Assembly (NCBI GenBank): GCA_958439205.1 | Contig: OY288189.1 | Span: 4,469,631 to 4,533,630 of the forward strand | Reading direction: 5' to 3' | DNA from: an uncultured Allorhizobium sp. | GTDB taxonomy: Bacteria; Pseudomonadota; Alphaproteobacteria; Rhizobiales; Rhizobiaceae | Length of the DNA: 64,000 nt | In this document: positions 32,922 to 39,637 of the stretch, in pieces | How the letters are laid out: every line of letters begins with the position of its first letter | How positions within the stretch are numbered: position 1 is the stretch's first letter | Program-made: the position numbers and the translations under genes | Notes under the pieces: generated by a model | Told to the model about the DNA's origin: nothing | Seen by the model: only the letters and a program-made list of their open reading frames with translations | The model's database searches: none

Positions 32922-33123
32922 GATTGCCTTCCCTTTTGCTTTGCGCAGATTGGCAATCGTGTCTTGCGTAAGGCTGTAACGACAGTAGGGCTTTCCAGAG
33001 CCTGATCAGTCCGAGCACAACGAGACATTGTCGGATCGAGAGTTCCAGTGAGCATAGCAACTCCCTTGTCGGCGAAACCTGACTGATCTACATTGTTTCA
33101 AGTGTATATCAACGGAGTCCGCC

Positions 33124-33354
33124 ATGCAGATCGCCAAATGGGGCAACAGCCTTGCGGTGCGTCTTCCCGCCAGCGTGGTCGAAGCGCTGAAGCTGAAGGA
33201 AGGCGATGATATCGAAATTCGCGCCGCAGACTGGCGCGAACTGGATGTGGCACGCAAGCCCACGCCCGAGGATCTTTTAGAGCGTCTGCGGTCCTTCCGT
33301 GGTCGGTTGCCGGCTGACTTCAAGTTCGACCGAGATGAGGCAAATGGGCGGTAG
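33124..33354 (+). CDS. vapB: AbrB/MazE-type antitoxin VapB
   Basis: A 76-residue antitoxin. Residues 1-45 form a swapped-hairpin AbrB/MazE DNA-binding domain: MQIAKWGNSLAVRLPASVVEALKLKEGDDIEI. The C-terminal part (PEDLLERLRSFRGRLPADFKFDRDE) is the usual toxin-wrapping tail. It neutralises the PIN-domain toxin encoded next and probably represses the pair. The vapC start lies inside its last codons (11-base overlap), so the genes are translationally coupled. Confidence 0.92.
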   Translation: MQIAKWGNSLAVRLPASVVEALKLKEGDDIEIRAADWRELDVARKPTPEDLLERLRSFRGRLPADFKFDRDEANGR

Positions 33355-33748
33355 GTTCGTCGACACGAACGTGCTGCTTTATCTCGCCTCCGGCGATGCT
33401 GAGAAGGCCGATCGTGCCGAGGCCGTTCTTGCTCAAGGCGGCATAATCAGCGTTCAGGTGCTCAACGAAACCGCCAATGTCCTTCGCCGCAAGATGCGCC
33501 TGTCCTGGCCTGACACGCGTCTATTTCTAGACATGGTCCGAGCCTTGCTGACGGTCGAACCGGTGACACAGGCCACACACGAAACGGGACTTCGCGTCTC
33601 CGAGCGATACGGACTTTCCATATATGATGCGATGATCGTCGCCGCTGCACTCATGGCCGGTTGCGATATCTTGATCTCCGAAGACATGCAGGACGGCCTT
33701 ATCATCGATGAGTGCCTGCGCGTCAGCAACCCGTTCGCCGAGTTGTAA
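33344..33748 (+). CDS. vapC: PIN-domain RNase toxin VapC
   Basis: A 135-residue PIN-domain ribonuclease. The acidic active site is visible as RFVDTNVLLYLASGD near the start (Asp7), the NETANVLRRK glutamate, LSIYDAMIVAAALMAGCDILISEDM with two aspartates and the terminal hydrophobic FAEL. VapC toxins cut tRNA or rRNA until blocked by VapB. ATG 33344 has a GAGG box and overlaps vapB; an ATG at 33335 is also possible. The pair is probably an acquired stabilising module next to a gene remnant. Confidence 0.92.
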   Translation: MGGRFVDTNVLLYLASGDAEKADRAEAVLAQGGIISVQVLNETANVLRRKMRLSWPDTRLFLDMVRALLTVEPVTQATHETGLRVSERYGLSIYDAMIVAAALMAGCDILISEDMQDGLIIDECLRVSNPFAEL

Positions 33749-33802
33749 CAAATACCTGCTTGGCCCAGACCCTACAATCCGCTGCGGCTTAACCGCAAAA
33801 AG

Positions 33803-34597
33803 TCACCCCAGCGTCGTTTCCGGCAAAATTCGCTGCCAATCTATCTCGGGCTCGCGGCGCTTCGACCTGCCCGCAGCCTGCAGCAGCGAGACGCCACGCC
33901 GCAGTTCGATTTCCATCTTCAGGGCAAAGTTGCGCGCCTTGCTTGACGGGCGAAAGACGCGAGGCTCGGCGGATCTGACAAAGGCCGGCGCCTCCGGTGC
34001 GTCCGGCAGGAAACGCATCTGCACCACCTGGACCGGCTCGATCATCTGGCCCTGCAGCCACGGGCGCTGCCAGAGATAGGAATCGATCAGGCGGTAGTGC
34101 CGTGTTTCCGACAGCATGCGCGCTGCCGCCTCGGGGCCGATGACATAGCCTGCCAGACCGACGCGGTTGCGGTAGATGCGGCTCGCGCTCAATCCGCCGG
34201 ACGCATCCTGCCATGTCGGACGCTCGGCGATGATGTGCGGCTCGGGCGTGAATTCAAGGTCGTAGACGTGACGCCAGTCCCGGTGTCTTTGCTCGATCAA
34301 CGCCAGAGCGGAGACGATCGTATCGGCAAGAACGGCGTCATCCTCCAGCACCAGCCCCAGAGCCTTGTCCTCAACAATCTCAGCCCATGCTTTCCGATGC
34401 GAGTGAAAGCAGGCGATATCCTGGGGCAGCGTCGCACCCGGCCAGGTCTGCGCGGCCTCCAGGCATAACGCGTCGGTCAGATCCGTCGCTTCGACTGCGT
34501 CAACGAAGGAAAACGGCAGGCCGAGCCGCTGCATCTGTGCCGCCTGAAAGGTGCGCCGGCTTTCGGCGCCAATCCTGCTGATGATCCTGATCTTCAA
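33803..34597 (-). CDS. Family-25 glycosyltransferase (LPS-type)
   Basis: A 264-residue glycosyltransferase family 25 protein. It opens MKIRIISRIGAESRRTFQAAQ, has the QDIACFHSHRKAWAEIVED block and the acidic nucleotide-sugar motif LGLVLEDDAVL, with a family-typical LAGYVIGPEAAARML later. GT25 enzymes add galactose or glucose to lipooligosaccharide in other bacteria; the substrate here is unknown. It lies 48 bases after the fructokinase gene on the same strand and may be cotranscribed. Role in surface polysaccharide is inferred. Confidence 0.85.
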   Translation of the reverse strand: MKIRIISRIGAESRRTFQAAQMQRLGLPFSFVDAVEATDLTDALCLEAAQTWPGATLPQDIACFHSHRKAWAEIVEDKALGLVLEDDAVLADTIVSALALIEQRHRDWRHVYDLEFTPEPHIIAERPTWQDASGGLSASRIYRNRVGLAGYVIGPEAAARMLSETRHYRLIDSYLWQRPWLQGQMIEPVQVVQMRFLPDAPEAPAFVRSAEPRVFRPSSKARNFALKMEIELRRGVSLLQAAGRSKRREPEIDWQRILPETTLG

Positions 34598-34645
34598 GCG
34601 TGCTGGCCTTCGAGATTATAAACGTTCGGAGCGCAGATCGGGCTC

Positions 34646-35572
34646 TCAGAAGCCGATCTCAGCTGCAGTCGGCGGGTTGGCTCCTGCCCGCGACACGGTC
34701 ACCGCCGCAGCCTTCGCCCCGACCGTCAGCGCCTCGCGCACAGCCTCTTCCGAGAGAGTCGCAACCTTTTCCTTGGTCAGCAATCCCTGACGCTTCAGGG
34801 AGGCGAGGATGCCCGCGTCAAAGGTGTCACCGGCGCCGACGGTGTCGACAACCTCGACCTTGTTGGAGGGCACGGAAACCTTGAAGTTCGCGGTGTAGCC
34901 GGTCGCGCCTTCCGCACCCTTGGTCAGCACCACGAGCTTGGCGCCGCGCGTCAGCCAATAGGCGGCGCGTTCGTCCTGGGTACCAGGCAGATCGAACCAG
35001 TCGAGGTCCTCATCCGAGAATTTCAGGATGTCGGACATATCGGCCATGCGGGCGATACGGGCCTGGTGGGCGGCCTTGTCCTTTATGAAGCCGGGGCGGA
35101 TGTTCGGGTCGAGCGAGATGACGCGGGTCTTGTGCTCGCGGGTCATCAACGCCTCGTAGGTCGAGCCGCAGGGTTCCGGGATCAGGCTGATCGCGCCGAA
35201 ATGCAGGGCCTCGCAGCTGTCGTCCAGATTTGGCAGGTCGGCTTCCGTGATCATCCGGCCGGCCGTGTTCTCGTCGTAGAAGGCGTAGGAGGCCTGGCCA
35301 TTGGTCAGCTTGACCAGCGCGATCGTGCAGGGGCGCGAGAGCGTGGCGCAGTAGCTATAGTCGACGCCGGAGGATTTCAGCGTGTCGCGCAGGATGTCGC
35401 CCAGCATGTCGTCGGAGAGGCCGGTGAAGAAGCCGGTGTCGATGCCGAGCCGCCCGAGAGCAATCGCCGTGTTGAAGATCGCGCCGCCGGCATAGGGCGA
35501 GAAGGCCCGTTCGCCGAGCGTGGTTTCGCGTGGCAACATGTCGATCAGCGCTTCGCCGCAACACAGGATCAT
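34646..35572 (-). CDS. PfkB-family sugar kinase, probable fructokinase
   Basis: A 308-residue ribokinase/PfkB-type kinase. It starts MILCCGEALIDMLPRE, has the sugar-binding SPYAGGAIFNTAIALGRLG and the C-terminal ATP/catalytic signature VVDTVGAGDTFDAGIL with the base Asp. The FTGLSDDMLGD block and overall pattern fit bacterial fructokinases, which make fructose-6-phosphate from fructose. GGGAGGTCGAG sits directly ahead of ATG 35572. The palindrome TTTCAATCGATTTAAA lies 22 bases upstream. The frc uptake locus and pgi in this window fit fructose use. Fructose specificity is inferred. Confidence 0.85.
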   Translation of the reverse strand: MILCCGEALIDMLPRETTLGERAFSPYAGGAIFNTAIALGRLGIDTGFFTGLSDDMLGDILRDTLKSSGVDYSYCATLSRPCTIALVKLTNGQASYAFYDENTAGRMITEADLPNLDDSCEALHFGAISLIPEPCGSTYEALMTREHKTRVISLDPNIRPGFIKDKAAHQARIARMADMSDILKFSDEDLDWFDLPGTQDERAAYWLTRGAKLVVLTKGAEGATGYTANFKVSVPSNKVEVVDTVGAGDTFDAGILASLKRQGLLTKEKVATLSEEAVREALTVGAKAAAVTVSRAGANPPTAAEIGF

Positions 35573-35593
35573 CTCGACCTCCCAAGGATTCCG

Positions 35594-35609
35594 TTTCAAT
35601 CGATTTAAA
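35594..35609. promoter_or_regulatory. AATCGATT palindrome before fructokinase
   Basis: TTTCAATCGATTTAAA is a 16-base near-perfect palindrome (one mismatched pair) 22 bases ahead of the fructokinase start. It matches the core of the palindrome before pgi, suggesting one LacI-type sugar regulator. Confidence 0.45.
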
Positions 35610-35650
35610 CCAAGCCGCTCCGATTTTCCAGTGCGACTTTGGGCATTTGC

Positions 35651-36343
35651 TCAGGCGAGCGACGAAATCCCACCGTTGCGACCAGACCAGGCAAGCGGTG
35701 CATCAAGGAAGGCCTCGACCTCCGACAGTGTCTGCTCGTCGAAGAGCTTCTGCTCGCGGGCGACTGACAGAACGTTGCGCCAGGTGGCGATGTAATGCAG
35801 CTTCACCTTGCCGTCGTCGAAGCGCTGCTGAGCTTCGGGGAAGATGCCGTAGAAGAACAGCGCGATGCCGTGATCGACCAAGCCGCCGGCGGCTCTGATG
35901 GCATCGATGAACTTGAACATGCTGCCGCCGGCCGTCGTCAGGTCCTCGATGACAAGAACACGCGATCCCTCCGGCATATGCCCTTCGATCTGGGCATTGC
36001 GGCCATGGCCCTTCGGCGCCTTGCGCACATAGATCATCGGCAGGCCCAAGCGATCGGCGAGCAGGGCAGCGAAGGGAATACCCGCCGTCTCGCCACCGGC
36101 TATGCAGTCGAACTGCTCAAAGCCGGCATTGCGCATGAGTGTCGCGGCGGCGAAATCCATGACGGCGGAGCGCACGCGCGGATAAGACAGAAGCTTGCGG
36201 CAGTCGATATAGACAGGGCTCTTCATGCCGGATGACAGCTTGTAGGGCTCGGCCGCATTGAAATGCACCGCCTTGATCTCCCAGAGCATCTTCGCCACGA
36301 GTTCGGCCATTACGGCGGGGTCGGTGAAGGGGGTCTGGATCAT
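35651..36343 (-). CDS. pyrE: Orotate phosphoribosyltransferase
   Basis: A 230-residue enzyme that forms orotidine monophosphate from orotate and PRPP in pyrimidine synthesis. The PRPP signature is RVLVIEDLTTAGGSM, the substrate loop is YVRKAPKGHGRNAQIEG and the start MIQTPFTDPAVMAELV follows AGGAGAG eight bases before ATG 36343. A C-terminal segment of about 40 residues (TWRNVLSVAREQKLFDEQTL onward) is longer than in E. coli. Upstream of fructokinase on the same strand, with 78 bases between them. pyrC lies nearby on the same strand. Confidence 0.94.
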   Translation of the reverse strand: MIQTPFTDPAVMAELVAKMLWEIKAVHFNAAEPYKLSSGMKSPVYIDCRKLLSYPRVRSAVMDFAAATLMRNAGFEQFDCIAGGETAGIPFAALLADRLGLPMIYVRKAPKGHGRNAQIEGHMPEGSRVLVIEDLTTAGGSMFKFIDAIRAAGGLVDHGIALFFYGIFPEAQQRFDDGKVKLHYIATWRNVLSVAREQKLFDEQTLSEVEAFLDAPLAWSGRNGGISSLA

Positions 36344-36475
36344 GGCGCTCTCCTGTCTGATACGGTCAAAAGCGCAATAGCAGCAAGCTGCCCTGCCCGC
36401 CAGATGCAGGCCCCATGGAACAATCGTCCTCAGCAGATCTTTAGTGGTCGCCAACCCATAAAGGATCCTGAAGAC

Positions 36476-36631
36476 ATGGACAACGCCCTCCTCATCCAGC
36501 CGCTCGTCGCCCTGATCGCGGGTATTCTCATCCTGATCATGCCCCGCCTCCTCAACTATGTCGTGGCGATCTACCTGATCGTCGTCGGCGTGCTCGGCCT
36601 TTGGCCACAGCTCGCGACGATGGCGCCCTGA
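36476..36631 (+). CDS. Small membrane protein, DUF3096 type
   Basis: A 51-residue protein: MDNALLIQPLVALIAGILIL then IMPRLLNYVVAIYLIVVGVLGL and a short WPQLATMAP tail. The two hydrophobic helices with the PRLLNYVVAIYLI turn are characteristic of DUF3096. Such tiny inner-membrane proteins are widespread in alphaproteobacteria with unknown role. AAGGA lies ten bases before ATG 36476. It diverges from pyrE. Confidence 0.8.
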   Translation: MDNALLIQPLVALIAGILILIMPRLLNYVVAIYLIVVGVLGLWPQLATMAP

Positions 36632-36702
36632 GACAAGAGCCCGGACAACCGGCGAAAGTGACAGGAAGATGGACGGGAGGTTACGGGGAATTCACTCGGT
36701 TT

Positions 36703-36738
36703 TTCTCAATACATATGATTATGTGAATGTATTGAGAA
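36703..36738. promoter_or_regulatory. Perfect 12-bp AT-rich inverted repeat before ferritin-like gene
   Basis: TTCTCAATACAT (36703-36714) and its exact complement ATGTATTGAGAA (36727-36738) are 12 bases apart, with an inner ACATA/TATGT dyad. It ends 20 bases ahead of the start at 36759. Candidate metal- or stress-responsive operator, or a leader hairpin. Confidence 0.55.
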
Positions 36739-36758
36739 GCCCCCAGAAAGGAAACCCC

Positions 36759-37349
36759 ATGCGCCCCTCCCTCCTCCTGCTCGCCGGCCTCGTTTTCGCG
36801 ACGCCCGCGCTGATGCAACCGGCCTCCGCTGCGGATCTGCCGCCCACCACCCGTGACGCGCTCTTCACGGCCCTCGCCGACGAGCATAATGCAGAGGCTT
36901 TCTACGCGGCTGTCATGGAGAAATTCGGCGAAGTTCGCCCGTTCAGCAACATTATCGTTGCCGAACAGCATCACGCAGAGCAACTGCGACAGCTCATGGA
37001 AACCTACGGCCTAGAAGCGGGCAACAATCCCAATCTCGGCTCGGACGCGATACGGGCCGCTGTGCCGGAGACCCTGGCCGAGGCCTGCGCCATGGGCGTG
37101 AAGGCCGAGATTGCCAACCGCGACTTATATGCCAAGACCCTGCTGCCGGCTGCAACAGGGCATGACGACGTCACCGCGGTCTTCGTTGCGCTGCGCGACG
37201 CCTCGGAGAACAACCATCTTCCCGCGTTCCAGCGCTGTAGCGGCGAAAGTGGCGCTGCCGGTCACGGACAGGGAAAGGGCCATGGAGCTGGCATGGGCCA
37301 CGGAAACGGTCATGGTATGGGGAGCGGCATGGGCAACAGCCAGCCCTGA
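36759..37349 (+). CDS. Exported ferritin-like (DUF2202) protein with His/Gly/Met tail
   Basis: A 196-residue exported protein. Signal peptide MRPSLLLLAGLVFATPALMQPASAA is followed by a four-helix ferritin-like domain of the DUF2202 kind: LFTALADEHNAEAFYAAVMEKFG, NIIVAEQHHAEQLRQLMETYG and EIANRDLYAKTLL, with E/H spacing suited to a di-metal site. The last 30 residues are low-complexity Gly/His/Met (GHGQGKGHG, GMGHGNGHGMGSGMG), which could bind copper, nickel or other metals. ATG 36759 follows AGAAAGGAAA. The inverted repeat upstream suggests its own regulation. Metal type is not known. Confidence 0.8.
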   Translation: MRPSLLLLAGLVFATPALMQPASAADLPPTTRDALFTALADEHNAEAFYAAVMEKFGEVRPFSNIIVAEQHHAEQLRQLMETYGLEAGNNPNLGSDAIRAAVPETLAEACAMGVKAEIANRDLYAKTLLPAATGHDDVTAVFVALRDASENNHLPAFQRCSGESGAAGHGQGKGHGAGMGHGNGHGMGSGMGNSQP

Positions 37350-37389
37350 CGTCCCCGTCCGGGCCGGATAGATGCAGCTGACACGGTAT

Positions 37390-37422
37390 CCAGACAAGGG
37401 CCCCGCACACAATCGGCGGGGC
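37390..37422 (-). terminator. pyrC terminator
   Basis: On the minus strand GCCCCGC (37422-37416) and GCGGGGC (37406-37400) form a 7-bp stem followed by CCTTGTC. It lies nine bases after the pyrC stop. T tract is weak. Confidence 0.6.
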
Positions 37423-37430
37423 AAGGCGCG

Positions 37431-38468
37431 TCAGGCAACATCCCAGTAAAGCGGAAATTTCGGATCAAAGACCGTCACGGGCCCCGCGCCGGTGGAGATC
37501 TTACCCGGAAACTCGACAGGTTCGTCGCGCCTCACCAGGGTGATCGTCTCCTCATTCGCCGGCAGGCCATACCAAGCCGGGCCATTCAGCGAGGTGAAGG
37601 CCTCCAGCTTGTCGAGTGCGTTTTCCTGCTCGAAGACATGGGCAAGGCAGCTCATGGTGTTGATCGACGTGTAGATGCCGGCGCAGCCGCAGCCGCATTC
37701 CTTGAGCGGGTCGACATGCGGGGCGCTGTCAGTGCCGAGGAAGAACCTGGTATCGCCGGATGAGGCGGCCTTGCGCAGAGCTTGGCGGTGGTTCTCGCGC
37801 TTGGCGACCGGCAGGCAGTAATAATGCGGGCGAATGCCGCCAACGAGAATGTCGTTGCGGTTGATGATCAGGTGATGGGTGGTGATAGAGCCGGCAAGGT
37901 TACGATCGGCGCTGCGGATGTACTGCACGCCATCCTCCGTCGTCACATGCTCCATGGTGATCTTGAGCTCCGGCAGGCGCTTGCGCAGCGGATCGAGAAC
38001 CGTGTCGATGAAGACCTTCTCGCGGTCGAAGATATCGACTTCCGGTGTCGTCACCTCGCCATGGACGCAGAGCGGCAGGCCGATCTTCGCCATGCGCTCC
38101 AGCACCGGCATGGCCTTTTCCATGTCGCGCACGCCACCATGGGAATTGGTCGTCGCACCCGCGGGATAAAGCTTCACCGCCGTGATCAGGCCGGAGCGCT
38201 TGCCCTCTTCCACGTCGTCAGGGTTGGTGTGCTCTGTGAGATAGAGCGTCATTAGCGGCTCGAAGCGGTCGCCTACGGGTACCGCCTTCAGGATGCGGTC
38301 GCGATAGGCGCGCGCGTCTTCCGTCGTTACCACCGGCGGCACGAGGTTCGGCATAATGATTGCGCGGGCGAAGTGCCGGCTTGTGTCGCCGATCACGCCC
38401 TCCAGCATCGCGCCGTCGCGCAGATGCAGATGCCAGTCGTCGGGGCGGCGGATGGTGAGGGATGACAT
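37431..38468 (-). CDS. pyrC: Dihydroorotase
   Basis: A 345-residue class-II dihydroorotase of the E. coli type. It closes carbamoyl aspartate to dihydroorotate in pyrimidine synthesis. Metal ligands are visible as DDWHLHLRDG, the bridging carboxylated lysine in AVKLYPAGATTNS, CVHGEVT, MEHVTT, and SITTHHLIINRND, with GTDSAPH as the last aspartate. Start MSSLTIRRPDDWHLHL is clear. It has its own terminator and is followed upstream on the same strand by the two-component operon, separated by 66 bases. Confidence 0.95.
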   Translation of the reverse strand: MSSLTIRRPDDWHLHLRDGAMLEGVIGDTSRHFARAIIMPNLVPPVVTTEDARAYRDRILKAVPVGDRFEPLMTLYLTEHTNPDDVEEGKRSGLITAVKLYPAGATTNSHGGVRDMEKAMPVLERMAKIGLPLCVHGEVTTPEVDIFDREKVFIDTVLDPLRKRLPELKITMEHVTTEDGVQYIRSADRNLAGSITTHHLIINRNDILVGGIRPHYYCLPVAKRENHRQALRKAASSGDTRFFLGTDSAPHVDPLKECGCGCAGIYTSINTMSCLAHVFEQENALDKLEAFTSLNGPAWYGLPANEETITLVRRDEPVEFPGKISTGAGPVTVFDPKFPLYWDVA

Positions 38469-38534
38469 GGGCGGGGCCTCCGGCTTGACGAGAACTCGCC
38501 GCCCTTAGCATGTCCGCCCAGCCGGATCAAAGGA

Positions 38535-39620
38535 TCAGGCGACCCGTTCGTTCGCGGATACCATCGACTTTTCCGCTTCCTCGGCCTGCTCGCGGCGATC
38601 CTGCTCCATGATCGCCTGGATGCGCGGCAGTGCACGCTCGAAAGCGGCCACGCAATCCGGATCGAACTGGGTGCCGGCGCGGCCGAGGATATGCTCCACG
38701 GTGCGCTCGAAGCTCCAGGCCGGCTTATATGGGCGCTCGGTCGTCAAGGCATCAAAGTTGTCGGCTATGCAGACGATGCGGCCGGAGATCGGGATCGCGG
38801 TACCGACCAGACGGTTCGGATAGCCCTGCCCGTCCCAGCGCTCATGGTGGCTGGCAGCAATCTCGGATGCGAGTTGCAGCAGCGAGGAATGGGAGCGGCC
38901 GAGAATGTCGCTGCCGATCTCCGCATGCGATTGCATCTGGCGATACTCCGCTTCGGTCAGGCGGCCCTGCTTGAGGAGCACCGTATCGGGCATGGCGACC
39001 TTGCCGATGTCATGCATGGGGGCGGCCAGACGAATGTCGTGGCAAAGCTGTGCGGAGAGGCCGAGCTCGATGGCGATCGCTTCGGAATAGGAGGCGACGC
39101 GCAGCGTGTGGCGGGCCGTTTCCGGGTCCTTGTAGCCGGCCGCCAGTGTCAGGCGATGAATGATCTCCTGCTCGCGTTCGCGCAGTTCGCCAACAGCCCG
39201 CTCCACTTCTCGGCGCAGCCATTCCGCCTGGTCGGCGAGCTGGCGACGGGCGCGGGCAAGGCTGACGATATTCTGCACGCGCGCCTGGAACTCCTCGGGG
39301 TTCACCGGCTTGGTCAGGAAGTCGATCGCACCGGCATTGAGGGCTGCCATGCGGGTCGTCATGTCCTTGTCGGCCGTGACGAAGATGACAGGCACTTCGG
39401 CATATTTCTCGAAGCGGACGATCTCGGTGTAGAGCTCGACGCCGTTATAGACCGGCATCTGGTAATCGATGATCGCAATGTCGAAGTCGAGCTCCGGCAG
39501 GGCCGACAGCACGGCGTCGGGGCTGGCGAAGGGCAATGCCTCGCAATTGTCCAGCTTGCCGACGAGCTTCGTCAGGAGCTTCAGATTGGTGCTGTTGTCG
39601 TCCACCAACAAAATACGCAT
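38535..39620 (-). CDS. Receiver-HD-GYP response regulator (c-di-GMP phosphodiesterase)
   Basis: A 361-residue protein. The receiver (1-120) has the VDD pocket and phospho-acceptor Asp52 in IAIIDYQMP. A coiled linker (125-155) leads to an HD-GYP domain: RHTLRVASYSEAIA, APMHDIGKVAMPD (HD), SHHERWDGQGYPNRL (with GYP intact), and a GRIVCIADNFDALTTERPYKPA block. HD-GYP domains hydrolyse c-di-GMP. It is the last gene of a four-gene operon, 17 bases after the hybrid kinase, and is the likely output regulator of that kinase. Confidence 0.92.
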   Translation of the reverse strand: MRILLVDDNSTNLKLLTKLVGKLDNCEALPFASPDAVLSALPELDFDIAIIDYQMPVYNGVELYTEIVRFEKYAEVPVIFVTADKDMTTRMAALNAGAIDFLTKPVNPEEFQARVQNIVSLARARRQLADQAEWLRREVERAVGELREREQEIIHRLTLAAGYKDPETARHTLRVASYSEAIAIELGLSAQLCHDIRLAAPMHDIGKVAMPDTVLLKQGRLTEAEYRQMQSHAEIGSDILGRSHSSLLQLASEIAASHHERWDGQGYPNRLVGTAIPISGRIVCIADNFDALTTERPYKPAWSFERTVEHILGRAGTQFDPDCVAAFERALPRIQAIMEQDRREQAEEAEKSMVSANERVA

Positions 39621-39637
39621 GAACGCCTCCTTGCTTC

